This document shows, piece by piece, positions 1-14,600 of a DNA stretch of 64,000 nt (the stretch's first letter is position 1; every line of letters starts with the position of its first letter). Origin of the DNA: Ancylostoma caninum (Eukaryota; Nematoda; Chromadorea; Rhabditida; Ancylostomatidae); assembly GCA_037903475.1 (NCBI GenBank), contig JBAJFG010000615.1, positions 1,078,501 through 1,142,500 on the forward strand. The letters are read 5' to 3'. A model generated the notes under the pieces. It had not been told where the DNA came from and ran no database searches. It saw nothing but the letters and a program-made list of their open reading frames with translations. A program made the translations under genes and the position numbers.

Positions 1-730
1 GCCACAATTGCGACCTCACCACGGTGTCGGCCAACTGATCTAATTTTTACATTTTTTAAATATGTATGTGGTGTGAACTATTCCATTTTGATGTTTCCCT
101 GCTGCCACTAAAGTCTCCTTTCATGCACATCCTGTGGCGTCCTCCCATCGATGGAACAAGTGCGGCCGTAATTGCAGACGAAGTCAGAACATCGGCCCTC
201 TCTAAGCAAACAGATCATATTTTCAGAAAAGATTAATAATCTCAACGTTAGTGTCAAGTCTAGGGTTAAAAATGAGCTCAAACTTTCTTTTTTATGTAAC
301 AATAATACCTCCTTATACCACCCGAAAAAAGAAATCTGCCACTGTATGACCACATAATGATTCATACCTACAATATTTTCGAGGAAATCCTGAGAAATTA
401 CACAAAGCTATTTCATAAATTTCCAAAAATGTTCCAAAAACTTGACAGAAGAAGGCAAATTTTCCCTTGCGCTAGCGAGCACAGAGAGAAAAATGAAGGG
501 CAGTAATGCACATCAAAAGTGGAATTAATTCTTAGAATTTCCTTTTATATGTCCACCTCTATGCGTGACAACAGCAACTGCGGGAATGCTGCTTGCCGAA
601 AAGTGTGATGCGGGAAAAGAGCCCCAGCAAAATGCAGGGTGACAACAAAACCTTTGGCCGAATTTAACACATTTTAAGACTCGTATGCTATGTAAGTAAT
701 AAAGTCCAGTCACGAATCTCGCTATTGTAG

Positions 731-851
731 GATGCTTCTATCATCTCGAATACTAAGCAGAAAATTAGCGATTTGGAGAGCCAATTAAGAGTTCTTGGAA
801 GAGAAGTCATCAAGACTCTACCAGCGGGCACTTCCAGCGCCACCTCGTTTC
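731..851 (+). CDS. Possible single exon, unknown gene
   Basis: After a TATTGTAG acceptor the plus strand reads DASIISNTKQKISDLESQLR and on through VLGREVIKTLP, a helical, coding-like stretch. A GTTCGC donor at 852 would end it. No neighbouring exon or protein family was recognised. It would be convergent with the LRRFIP gene. Confidence 0.3.
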
Positions 852-2021
852 CTGTTCGCAACTCATACAGGATTCAGATAAAGCTATGGAATATGAAATT
901 GTACATGTATTCGAGAAAGTCAGGTTGTCACAAACACAAAGTCACGGAATTTACAGGCACAGCGCAAAAAATAATGCTGATTTTCTGCCAAAGACTGCTG
1001 TCACCTTGTAGCCGTTCTTAAAAAAAGCCCACGTTATCGATGACGAATACGAAAGATATGCCACACGAACCACACATTAGTTACGATACCAACCGATGGC
1101 AAAATAACAATTCCAAGTAACTAATTGACTACCCATAAGCCCCACTGGCGCTCTGGCGCTCTGATTTATTGCTGCACAAGAAGCTGAAACCAGAGAGATA
1201 CTATATTTGCGACATTCGACATGACATCTCGTTTCTAACTATGCACGTTGGCGACTTGCTGAGTAGTAGTTGGTCCACACAGCTTCAGCAGCGTTACCCC
1301 TCTTGATTCGAAAAGAATTTAGGTCTTTCTTTTCAAACCACGCGCAAACCAAAGGTTATCACCAATCCAAATACGAAAACGTACCAACATAAATTCTTTC
1401 ACTTATTACTAGCTCTCTTAGGAGCGTGACGTATAAAAACCATATTGATTCCATCGCAATTGGAAAATGCTAAACTCATAGGTTTCAGTAGAGCTATTTT
1501 GGCATTGTATTGCTCCTATACCCTTGCCATTACAAAGGTTCTCGTACCGCTATGGTGCAGGAAGAGGAATGTTATATTTGATGTTTTGATGCCGTCAGAA
1601 ATGGAACGAGCAAATAACCTGACATAACAACAACTCATAACATCATTACTTTTCTCTCTCTCTCTCTCTCTCTCCTCGCAGGGGAAAACAAAGGAGAAAA
1701 AAAAGAAAAAAGGCAACCACCGCAGCAATGAACGCTGTAGCTTCATTTATAATTTCAGTTTTTGCTAAATTTAGAAACCATAACGCAGAATGAAAGATAT
1801 AGGAAAACAGCATTGCAAACTACTCTATTTGGATAGCTTGGTGCTCTACTTGCCTATCCACTGTGCCATACGAACACCATCAGCGACAAAACCAAGGAAT
1901 TTGAACGAAAAACACAACAAATATAGCTGTGAAACTCACTAAACTTATCCTCATATGTCGTTCTAAGCGATGTATCTGTTAGAAAAAGATTATAATCTAC
2001 GTATAGTCAAGCACCACGTAT

Positions 2022-2693
2022 CTATTTTTCGTTGACAGGTCGTCTTTCGATTTCTGCAGACCTTCGCACCAAATGACCAAAGCAGTTTGCAGACAAACGC
2101 TTGTGGCAGCAAAGGCTAAGTGAACTTACTGTTGACTTCATCAGCAGGCCCATGGCCAGCAATGTTCGCCTGGTGATTGGCGCGTGATATTCGCTGGCTA
2201 TAAATAGACTGCTCCATCTCTTCGTAATCCTTACGCATCTTTTTGTTCTGAATAGAATCAAGTTATAACAATAAAATGAGGATCGCTTTCCTTTTTCAGA
2301 GTTATAAAGAAGCTAAACAGCAGGAAACGGAACCTACCGTGTCAACAAGTTTTCGAACTTTCTGATCGAGACTCGACGATCCGGGCACTGCGCGCTCCAC
2401 TAGCTTGATTGTGTCGGCAGAGAATAACAAAGGTCCTGGCTTTCTGCAAGAGAATTACCATTACAGAAAATACAGATGGTTTATTGGTATGTTATTCCTT
2501 GAACAACAATGAAAATGTCGTTCTCTCCAAATGAAAAATGAGCGCACAGAGTAGTACATAATTTAAAAAAAGCCTTGCCTTCCATCTAATAACCAATGCA
2601 AGCAACGTACATGCTAATAGAGGATCCACTGCTTTCAACAGACACTTGAGAAGCTTCATCCGCTTCTTGCTCCACCAGAACGAGACCATTTTC
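2022..2693 (-). CDS. LRRFIP gene exons 8-11 (C-terminus)
   Basis: Exon 8 (2611-2693) starts [13 protein letters not shown] and ends in a Ser-rich stretch. Exon 9 (2338-2443) carries [14 protein letters not shown] and [13 protein letters not shown]. Exon 10 (2130-2247) encodes [14 protein letters not shown] and a His/Asn-rich tail. Exon 11 (2022-2053) ends [13 protein letters not shown]. The introns here are compact (84-167 nt), unlike the 8.2-kb intron just upstream. The exon-8 acceptor is CGTTAAG; using the nearby TACTAG instead would break the frame. Confidence 0.8.
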
Positions 2694-5600
2694 CTTAACG
2701 ATTCTAGTAAGCAAAAAAAAAATGATTAAATCACAGGTCCTGAACATGGTCCTGTCTGATATGTTTAAGATCTCCTACACGCAGAAATTTCTGAAAATCT
2801 GAACAAACCAAAGGATTTTGGAGTTAAGGCATATGAAGATCAACTTTAAGAAGCACCGCTGCCTGTGCATGGTGTGTGCAAAATATTGGTGCATGCGCCT
2901 TTGAGTCATTAAAAGTTATAAAACATTATTAAATCGAGCCATAATAGATTGGATGTAATGCACACAAATGCACACAGACATCCGCAGTAAATATCCCAAG
3001 GCATCCATCGCTGACATCCTGAAATCACTGGTTCCCGCTTGGAAGAGATAGTGAGAGACGGGGTCATAAAGTATATTTATAAAAGCGCACTAGGTGACTT
3101 TCACGTCTTTTTTAATTATTCTTAGGAGAAAACATATTCCCGCACCAGACATTTTACACTGACTGCATTGCCGATGTGCCTATGTCCAAGTGTTGGATGA
3201 AATACACAACGCCTGTTATCATGGAACTGCTATCTACACCGGTAGGATCAACGTTACAACACCTTGTGCAAAGCCTGAAGTGAGCTCATTCGCCTCATGC
3301 GAATTTGCCTTCAACGTCTTTCGAAGCGCTTCTCCACAAAGGAGCCACATTCTGGCGAGGATAGGTAACGCACCACGCACAAACCCTTCCTATCTCAGAA
3401 AGTACTCATGCAGGAAACGCAGCAATCACCATAGTCACTAAAATGACAATCACAGAACTGTGAGGCGAAATCTCACCCATCACATTATGCCCCATTTTAC
3501 AAACGTGAACACAGAGAGTCGCAGAACTTTGTAAGCAACCATAATTCACCTTTCTAAACATTTGCGATTGTTTCAAATTAAAATTAGTTCTTGGTTTTTT
3601 TTAACTTAGGTTGTTCTGACACCTTTTTTTTGGTGGAGACCACAGCTTCCTTAAAGTCCCTTCATCCACTGACTGCTAAAGCTATTTCTTCCTACAATTT
3701 TGGAAAAAGATGAATAATACACCGATAGGCCTTTTCAATGACTTTTCTGTCGGAAACAAGAAAGGATTCACTTCTTCCCTCGACCATGGTCTAGTAAAGT
3801 TCTCAAAAATTGTTGAAAGAGGGCAGAGCGCAGAAATAAGGTGTGATATGAAATGGGCAGACGAATCGGAAAACTGAGAATGAACATGGAATCCATTCTG
3901 ATTTTTGCAAGAATACTAAGAGAATATCTCTGGTAAATCTTTTAAAGAATGCCGATACAACACGTTTATCAACATCACAAGCGTGGGAAACAGGTGGGAT
4001 ATTTTTCTGCAATCATCTATACAGTGCTACATTTATTCTTCATTACGTTCTGTGGTAGCAACTTTGCTAATCCAGGTGGGAGGTAGTAGTGCACATCCTG
4101 CAACACTGCAGGGAAGCAAAAAGCTACTTGGTCACAACCGGGTTTCTATGAGGATGGGGACAAGTCTTCCAAAACGTCATACTACAGTCGAGTAACTTGC
4201 AGTAACTGTCAGGTAGAACGCAACAGGCGAATGCAGACTATCTCAGAACCTTGATCATAAATACTAGGCGTTAACATAGGTCCTTGCGCTTTTTTTTTCG
4301 GATGCACTTTTCTCCACCTATTTGTTATCTTTTAGATACATCTCATATACGATTCAGAAGCGCTAATCTTCCTCCACAAGATCTTTGTAAAGAGAGCTTT
4401 CTTTAAAATGACAGCATGCTTGAGTTTCAAGCTTGCGAAGTGGAGCAATGAGTCAATGAAAAACAGCGCAACCGACAAGTACCTATCCTGGCATTCAGTT
4501 GAAGTTCGAAAGGCCATCAAAACAAGGCAAGCGATCTCTACTAAGTGTGGAAGAGACGTTTTGCTTGAAATGACTGGTTGTAAGTGATTTTTCAAGCTCA
4601 AACAGCTGGGAATTGCTCCAGAGGGATCTTAGAGTATCCCCAGACTTCGCCAGCAATCGTGGCGATCGCCACGACCGGCGGCGATCGCCACATGGATAAA
4701 GTGAATGAGGAGACCCCAGACGTAAGAGCGATAATAAATGGGCGTGGCGATCGATAGGCATCGTTTCCGCTACTGCTATCATTCACATCGCCAGTTCATT
4801 TTGAGCACATCTTCGAAGTACGGGCGATGAGCTTCGTTAGACAGCAATCCATGGCGATGTAACGTGCGTTCAATACGTATCATTTCTACGATCCTTATCT
4901 CTTATATCGCCTGTTCATTTCTATACATTTTGAACTGGCGAAGTCTGGGGATACTCTTACAGTCTAGATGAACATTATACTTCTTAAAGGCAGTGTCCAG
5001 GCAAAAATTTCGATACTTCAAATCTGGCACCTTCTTACTCTTCTCGACGAGCTGATTGCAACTGTATAGGTTTTAGCCATAGAGACCTTGAAATTCATGG
5101 TTTTTAGAAGGTTGGAAGTAACTATGTGGACGAGTTGTCCGATGAAAACTGAAAAGGAGGTTGCGAGGCTTCCATTTTTATGAAAAACCAGCCAATTCTT
5201 GCTAGCCAACGAATACAATATATAGTAGTCTCAAAAATATTCTGTTCTTTCTTTTTTCGTTAGTATCTTCTCTACTAACCACTTTTTCCGAAAAATCGTG
5301 TCGAAATTCCTGACCATTATCGATTGAGATACGTGTAAAATTCAAGAATACGTGTTCAACAAGGTGACCTATGTTGGGAAGAGTGCCATCCCCAGCATAA
5401 CGGAATGGAGAGGGACCAGACTGTCAGACAATGGAACATGTCTTGACCAACTAAGACAAGATTTGATCTGTTTTCATGAAATCGTTGAAGGGGCGGGCTG
5501 GGCACTGGATCCGCTTTGGGTACTAATACTGAAGATTCTGCCTGGACACTGCCTTTAAAGCTACCAAAACAACTGAGGTAATTCCAAAACAACTGAGGTA

Positions 5601-8600
5601 AGTAATGTCCTGAAGGGAAATTCACTTTCTTCGGTCAATCCTCACCGCAAGACGAAGCTGTACATGTTTGAGCAGGATTCGGCTCCAGTGCAATAGACGA
5701 AAAAACAGCAAGCCTGACGTCAGAGGTCAGTTTAAAGGATTTCACACTGGCGCGGGAGTGGCTTCCTTGTGGCCAGGATTTAAATCTACTGGGTCACCCC
5801 ATATGGGCCGCTTATAGACTGAAACCTGCGCTACCTTTCATAGAAATACCAAACTCTTGCTGGCTGATCTACTCATGGCTCGGAACAAAATCGACCCACA
5901 GAGCCAATGCGCTCCCTCTGATTCCTCGTGACTGCTTCCGCGAGGAAGGATACATTCATTCTGGTACAATACATATGTATATTTACTCCTTCATTAGGCT
6001 TTATTTTGTACATAAATTTTTGAAATGTTTTCACATTCTTTCTTTTTTATGGAGCCATTTCAGGTACGCCGATAATTATGGCGTACCTTTTTTGGACTCA
6101 CTTCAAGTGCGTCAATAAGTATGGCACATCCTGTAATTTCAATGAGCATAGCTACACAGTTCGTTGGTGCCCCACCCAAAAAAAAGGTTGGGAACCCTAA
6201 TAAAGCTAATGAAACTGCTCAGCACTGGCTAAAATACCAGTAAGGCCGCAACAAATTTGTAATCTTGTTCGCAGTCGTACGGTCGCGTCGATATTAAACC
6301 CCGCGAGTGGAGAAACGAGCAACACAGCTTGCTTTGGCTCGCGAGGATAATGCACACACATTACAATGCGCTCGTAAGTGCAAACAAAAGGTTCCGTCAG
6401 GCCTGAGCTAGTCGCGCGGTGTAACTTTAGCATTTTTGAGATGTCCACTACTAAACCCATTCATTAACTACCCAATCGAACTAAGGATTTTCCTCTTGGA
6501 AGATTTTCCATACTCTTAACGTTTGAGAATGTAAGAAAAAATGCAACCAAATCTTATCAAAAATTTCCTGCTTTCAGATGCCTTTCGACACCAATGAATT
6601 ACTGGCAGTCGGAAGGAATAGTTGTTATGATGTATGAAACTCCCCATCCCGCTTGTTAAAGCACGATGTGCGGCAGTATTTATGCGGCAATAGCGGTGCG
6701 AAATTGCTGGACAAACTCATACAGACCAATGCTTAGTGTGAAAAACGGGACTTTATCAGCAGGCGTCAAAACATAACCTTGGGAGCAAGTACCATCTCAA
6801 TTTTGTGTTTGCGGCTTTCACATAGAAACTTCAGAAGACGATGATCACAATGGTTGACACGATTCCCTATAAAATTATCTAAAAATAATCTTGACACCCT
6901 TACACACAGCACGGTATCACCTCGTTTTGTGGGCTGAAAATACCAGCAGATTCCAGACCTCCTCGTCACGCTAATTAAAAAGATGTACATCAAAGCTCAT
7001 GAAAATGACGAAAACCCCGTTTTCGGACGGTTCGAATGTGCATGCACACGGACACACACTGCAGTTCACGGACCAGCTGGGCGGAACAGTCTGTGAATCT
7101 ACTGGCTGCCCGCCACGTTTGCAGCGATGGCCAACACGTCTAGACGTGTCCGATCGATGAGATCAACAGCTTCACGCGTCCACCCGACTCGACAAACTGT
7201 TACAAATCCCATCCCGAAAACTAAGAATTTAAAAATAGGGTAAAATCTTTGGTATACCGTTGGATTCAGCGTGTCGAGGAGATTCAGAATCTGGTAAAAG
7301 CTCAGACACGAAAACGAGGTGACACACTGCCTTTAAGGAAGAATAAAAAAGAAGTCTCCACCATAGGTGGAATACCCTGAGCATCGTGCCCACCCAACCT
7401 TCACTTTTAGCCGAGCCAGGGGGAGAACCTCCACTCTGGTGGGGAGGGGGGGAGGCGAAGCCCCCCACCCCACCCATCTCCGCTGCCCAAATGGGAGAAG
7501 CACATGTAATCCTGCTTAATTTCAGGTTTAAGCCAGAACTTCGTCGCTGAAAGAGGGATTTCCGGCGGAACATCGTGAGGACAGTGCAAAGGGGATTGTG
7601 ATCCCTACTGTTGTGTTTATATAATTGTGAGGTGTGGCGCACCGATCAGCCGAAATTAAAAGTGTTAATGTTTTGATTTGTCCCGTTGGTGTAGAGAAAC
7701 TGAAAGTGCGGATAGAACACGGTTGCAGTGGAAAACCAAGAAAAACTTTTGATACAGACAAACGAAGGTGTAGATCGGGATCAAAAAGTGCGATCGATAA
7801 GTAGGTAGGTAGTTGTTGAACGTTTTTCTAACCGAGATGGTAGATTTATCGAGTTATTGTTCAAAACGTGAATACAGCGCTATAGACACGAAGAAATAAC
7901 ATAGAAAGTGTACAAAATTATTTCTGGAGTAAAGGATATAGTCGAGGAGTTAACATTGAAGTTTCATGATTTTTTTCATTTTCCGGGCAACATTTCTCAG
8001 GACCGAAAGGAGCCAGGAGGAACGCCGTTCACGCATAGATAGTAAAGAAAGAGTACTAAGCAAAAATATCTGAAATTGAACGCTGATCGGAAAACTGACT
8101 GAAAAACTCTATCATGAAAATCAAAGATTTTTCGGGTTTTCCGCCCAACATTTCTCAGGCCACAGAAGAGCTGTGTCGACGCTCGGCTAAGGATAGAGGA
8201 GAAACTGTAGTATGCCAATATGTGCGAAAGTTGTAGGAGATTTGAAAAGGAAGCAGAAAAATGAAGTTTAAATTTTTAAACTTTTTTTTCCGATTTTTGG
8301 GACGAAATTTTAGGAAGGGGGAGCGCTGTCCACGGATCTGTGATATGCTTGGTAATAAGCAGTAACAGTTAAGTTAGAAACTGTAAAGACATTTGGAGCA
8401 GACCCCCTACCTGAGTCGATATTGGCGTGCGAAAATCCGGAAAAATAGGTGCACGGCGGGGTTGGATCCGCGCCGCGGGCCGCCACGCGCCAGGTATTGA
8501 TTTTCACACTTCGGCACGGTTGTCTCGCATGTGGGGAGGATTTCCTCTATCGAACAGTATACAATACTCCTATATTGGATTGCTCCTACCTCCCGCCAAA

Positions 8601-11600
8601 TTTTCTAAACATCCGGGATTTTCAACTTTTAATCGAATTTTTCAGGTTTCGTTGAAATCGGTGTTCATCGGCGCGGTTGTCTGGATAATCTCGGTACGAT
8701 GTTGCGCCGCCTAGTATAGGAGTCGGAGCTGGAATTTGCGCGGGAAGCTCTGCCGGCCGTTAAGTGGGCACACTATAACGGGCGTGCTCACTTAAAGTCT
8801 CTGCGTCTCCACCTTCAGTGCACTGTTTCGGCAGGCTAGGCCGTTAGGTGAGCACGCCCGTTATAGCGTGCTCACCTAACGGCCGGCAGAGCTTCCCGCG
8901 CAAATTCCAGCTCCGACTCCTATACTAGTCGACGCAGCATAGTGAGCTGATCACGCAGACAACCGCACCTATGAACACCGATTTCAACGAAGCCTGAAAA
9001 ATTCGATTAAAAGTTGAAAATCCCGGATGTTTGGAAAATTTGGCGGGAGGTAGGAGCAATCCAATATAGGAGTGTTGTATACCGTTCGATAGAGGAAATC
9101 CTCCGCACATGCGAGACAACCGCGCCGAAGTGTGAAAATCAATACCTGGCGCGTGGCGGTCCGCGGCGCGGACCCAACCCTGCCGTGTACCTATTTTTCC
9201 GGATTTTCGCACGCCAATATCGACTCAGGTAGGGGGTCTGCTCCGAATGTCTTTACAGTTTCTAACTTATCTGTTACTGCTTATTACCAAGCATATCACA
9301 GATCCGTGGACAACGCCCCTTGTTCCCTGAATTTTCGTCCCAAAAAAACGGAAAAAAGTTAAAAATTTTAAACTTCATTTTTCTGCTTCCTTTTCAAATC
9401 CGCTACAACTTTCGCATATGTTAACATACTACTGTGTGTTCTCTATCCTACTTTAGCCCAGCTTCGACTCAGTTCTTCCAAGGCCTGAGAAATTCTGGGC
9501 GGAAAATCCAAAAAATCTTTGATTTTCACAGAAAAATTTTCCCTTTTCCGATCAGCGTTCAATTTCAGATATTTCTACCTACTACTCTACCTCTACTATC
9601 CATGTGTGAACGGCCTTCCTCCTGGCTACTCTCGATCCTGAGAAATATTGTGTGCAAAATCGAAGGAGTCATAAAATTTATTAGCAAAAAAAAACTACAA
9701 CAAAATGGAATTACTACAAAAAAAACACAACAAAAATAAGCCCCCCCCCCCTCCCGGTCGACGCCCAGCGATTTGGTAGGCAACCTTCACTTTTGGACCT
9801 CCGATTTTCACGTTCCACCTTCACTTTCGAAGACCCATGCTCACCACTATTCTACCTATGGTTTCAACTGATGCAGAAATGAATTCAAGAGAAGTTTGCA
9901 CTGCATGAAGAACGTCTGCCGCACACCCAATAGCGCTAGAAAATCGAGTTTTCTTTCATTATTGCAAGGAAACGTGCCCGTGACACTCATTTTGTGGTAC
10001 CTCACACATATGAAAATGAGATCGGATACCGGAATCAACCCTTCGAAAGCTCCTACGTCAGACAAAAAAGTTTAAAAATGAGACTATGATAAGTATGACA
10101 AATAACTACAATGAATCATGAATATGACAATAGAATAAAATTCTACATTTTACACTTTTGCACTTCTCACAATCCATCTTCGAGGTGACAAACACTCACA
10201 CTTAACTGTTATGAAATCAGTACGAAGAGCGGAGGTCAGTGAGATGTAGTTTTTCCAGTGGGAATGAGAGTTCTCAGTTTTTCAACCGTGATGTTTACAT
10301 CTTTGTGCTCACAAATTCGAAAATCACAAGGAAAACGGGTATGGCAGTGTCAGAAAAACTACTGAATGCTGAGAGTTCTCTCTGAAAAGAGTGACCCATA
10401 CGTAATGGTCTTACTAGAACTCATTTTTTTATTACATAGGAAAATGTATTAAAACCATATTGAATTCGTCACCATATTTGCCACATTGTCTTGCCACAAA
10501 AACCACGGATGCAGCATGGACGCTGCAGGATTGTTCCAGGAAAGGGCCAAAGCCATCAACTGGATAGCAATTTTGTTGCATATCAAACCCTTTGATCAAC
10601 TTCAAATGATCCTCTATGTACGCAGAAGATTGACATATCTGCGCGGCAGTCACTCATAATGGTCGTAATTTGGCTGCTCTGGCGATCAGAGGAGCAATAA
10701 ACTTTATCTGTGGCTGGCCAACGTCAGTGAACACAGTAATAATGTTGATTGGCCCACAGAAATTGATTTCACTCCACGTTTCACAGTGGATCTAACCTTG
10801 CCACATGTGAAGAGTATGATTTAATTCAAATACGAATACGAAAGACAACTTCGTAAAAAAGTTGACTTCTTTGGAAAACTTTTTCATAACAAAAGTACTT
10901 ACTTGAATTAAATGATCTCGCTGAGCAATTTCCGCCTTCAAGTTCTTTTGTGTAGCTGTCATCGCTTCGATCGTCCTTTTTAATAGCTTGACTTCCTGTA
11001 ATAAAATCTGTCTTATTAACGAAGCAACGAGTTAAGATTGAATGAACATGAAAACCATACGCTAGTGAGATCGCGACATTCTCTGTTTGATTGTTGGAGC
11101 AAAACTTCTTTTTCCTCAAGATCATCCTTCAGGAGGTCGACCTGTTAAACATCCATTAGCTCCAGCCGCTTTCACAGATTACATGCTCAACCACCCTGTC
11201 AAAAGACAAACCTCGTACAGCAGAGATGATTTTTCATTATCTAGCTGTGAGTACAAAAACATCGCTTGCTGGAAGCGGTCTTCCAATTCCACGACTTTGT
11301 CCTTAATTCATATGGTTTACCTCACCCGCTGTAGTGATGAAGAATAACTTTATGGAAACACCTACAACAAATTTACAGTCTGATTTTTTTAAAAAAGACA
11401 TGCAGTGCATTACCACAAGGTCAGAAAATAATCACACAACTAAATTAACCAGGATAATTACGGAGGAAATAGTGAAAATTTGATACTTCCCAAAATTTTC
11501 ACCTCCAAGCACACAATTTTCGAAAAAGGTAGAAGGCTGAGAAAGCGAATGAGAGGAAGAAAGGAAGAAAGAAAGGAAGAAAGAAAGAAAGACCTGGAGT

Positions 11601-14600
11601 AATGTTGACAATATGGGAAAATTGAGAGAGTTATTTGGTGGCAAAAGGAAGAAAAGGAAGAGATATACATGAACTTTTAAGATGTAGATGATCTTCATCT
11701 ATCTACATACCATTTTCCTTACACAAATGTCTCAATGAGTATGATATAATCCCGATGAAATGATTTCGACTTCATATGCGATCGCTTTCACCAACATTAG
11801 CAGAGAGAAACTACAATACAAACAATATTCATCACAAGAGATGAGCAGGAGAGATATCTAATTTATTCCGTATATGAGAAAAAAATTAATGAAAGCATGC
11901 ATTCGACTATAAAATTCTGACTCAATAAAGAAGATAAAAATAGATAGACTCCATAAAGAAGATGAAAATAAATAGGCTCTATCAAAAAAATATAAAAATA
12001 GATGGGCTCCAAGGAGAAGATAAAAATAGATGGGCAATGGCCAAAAACTACGAAAATGGAGATGAATGAAGGTGAAGGGAGAAATAGCATATAAAGAAAC
12101 ATGGATTGAACGGCAGAATGAAGTTTCCAAAGAAACGCGTGAACGAGCCTGCCTGTACGGGAAATCTGGAATAGTTGACCACGCAAACGGAAATGAATTT
12201 GAGGAACAAAAAAAAACATAAGTAGGTTGTCACGCCCACGGTACAACATACATTGAGGATGTCTGTTGCACGTTATTTGGAACACGCCTCGAGCTTATTG
12301 TTAGCTAAAAGAAATAGCATGCACACACCTGCAACTTGGCGTTGCCATCGCTGCAGTTTTGCAGACCATTAGAAGTTGACTGTAAATGATAACACTGTGC
12401 TAAAGACACTTCAGGTTAAACTATTTTCACACGAAACTAAAAAAATCTACCGGTGCAGTTATAGGGTAAATCAAACGCAAAGAAGTGTAAGGAACAATTT
12501 TCCTAACAGTTTGTACCAGCGGAACAATGATCAGTTTCAAACGGAAATCGGAAACAGAACAATCCAAAAGCAACTAAATACAAATTCACACTGGGAGCGA
12601 AGACCGCTAACTATGGGGTAAGGCAAGAAGCAAATACAACATACCGCAGCATCTTGGCGATATACCTCAGCATCCTCCTGGAAAATTCAAAGTGAGCACA
12701 GGAGAAAATGGAGGAGGAAAGCAAATATGAGAATCACTACAATCTACATAAGCATAAGCTCACCTCCACGCGTTTTTCGAGAAGGGTATAACGATGTTGC
12801 CTCGCTTGCTCGCGCGTCTCACGTTTCACTCTCATGCGCGCCTCGGCCTAAAACCAGTAAGTATTGGGTTGATGCAAAAGAAATGGCGCTTTTTCGCGTT
12901 GACTCTATCTTGTTTCGCAACTTCAATAAATGATAACTTCGGCAAACCATAAGGATAATTTAATTAGCAGCTAACATTGCATATCGTATGAGCAGGTCCC
13001 TGATGCCGTACGTCTATATCTCGTGGAACAGCGAAGCCAAGAACAACAAGAACTTCGTTTTCATATCGTCATGTTTGGCGAGTTTTTTTTTTCTTCCGCA
13101 GTAAGAGTTTCTGGTGCTGGGAAAAGCGGTAGAAATACTACAATTTTCCTGAGGAGAAGGTGACTACACAAAAGTCCTCCATTTAAATTATCAAATTTCA
13201 AGCCAGCTCTCGGAAGCAAATAGTGGTTGAAATTTAAGTTGCAGAAAATGGGCTTTTGAGCGTCTCGGATGTTTTTCCGGCAGACAGTTCGCGACTCTTC
13301 GAGGCCAATATAGTAATAGGTGTTGTTGAAGGTGTAATTTTTGGAAAGTAGGTTGGAGAGAACCATCCAGCAAGAATCTTAGAAATAAGAAGGAAAATGC
13401 TTCAAAAAGTGCTCATCCACATTTCTCCAACAGCGAAGCCGTTGCATCACAGCTCACATATGGAGCAAGTACTGACATCATGACCTAATACAAAGAAGGT
13501 TCTTTGGACCGTATTGCTTGTAGTGTGATGGAAAAAATCGAGGAAATTTAAAAAATTGAGAACGAGTTTCCCGGACATTTTCAATTATTTGACGTCTGCT
13601 AACTGCAGTGGAAATCTCTTGAACTCATAGAAAAAGAGAGCTTCCTTTTATCTACAAGAATAATATTATACCTAGATGTAATGCTTTGTCTAAGCGAAAT
13701 TACATGTTCTCGAAAAAGGTGGCGCCATTCCTTTTGCATCAACCTAATATGAAAAAGCGCCATTTTAGAGGGATAATAGGATAGGAAGCAGAGACATGTC
13801 AATCCAGAGAGAAGCGGCACTCTTTACAAAAGAAAAGTGATGGGAAATCATTTTAGAAGAAGAGAAAAAGCAAATATAACGAACAACACAAACAAAAGCG
13901 GTCTAAACAAGAAAACCAAGGATTAAGTCGGGAAGAACGATAGCTAATAATAATATATGACGCTGCCAACTAATTTGTCATCGCACAAATGCAAAGTAGA
14001 AAATGAATGGCAAAATGCGAACGGTTTGAGTTATGCCACCATTTCATTTTCACTATGCCGTACCCCGAACGGTCCGGATTAAGGCCATTCATCCCCAACT
14101 TGCATTTTTACACAGACAAAATAGTTGGCAGCGTCATATATGTCTGTTATATGTTCTGCTGTATGCCAGGATTTTCAAAAATGCAACAAAATTGTTGTAA
14201 CCTAGAAGTGGAAGCAATGAAGGTGTTCAGCGCTAGAGACGCTGAGCGACCATTACGCATGGTAGTAAAAAAAAGTTATTTAGAGGAATTGGGAACGAAG
14301 TAACAAAAATAACACTACTAACTTGCATTCCAGCAGCGAATATTGCTGTAATATTTAGAATGCTCCTCAGTGTTACAAAAAAATAAACAAAAAGACAATC
14401 TGAGATAGGAATTCGGAAAAGAGGATTTCACTGAAAATTACAGTGCGTGCCCATGGAAGTGCGTTTCTTCACGGGCTCGGGAAGCATGCGACGCGCGCGC
14501 TGGAACCGTCCCCGTGATAGGCAATCATAAGAGCATCCCCAGACTTCGCCAGTTCAAGACGAATCAGAACGAACCGGCGATACAATAAAAGATAACAACG

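Larger units (their letters stand above)
2694..10902 (-). other. Intron 7 of the LRRFIP gene, 8.2 kb, transposon-filled
   Basis: It holds a Harbinger-like MITE (4632-4956), TTAA elements (4984-5558, about 6892-7336), a Tc1-like remnant (about 5640-5960) and a 1.7-kb foldback (about 7940-9660). Stretches 2.7-4.6 kb and 9.7-10.9 kb show nothing I can name. A 73-codon minus-strand ORF at 10432-10653 is protein-like but unrecognised. Confidence 0.7.

Noticed and set aside
108..365. Minus-strand ORF with CSDFVCNYGRTC, resembling a Kazal/follistatin-type module
   Set aside because: Only three cysteines, no further domain, and no supporting exon; could be chance at the window edge.
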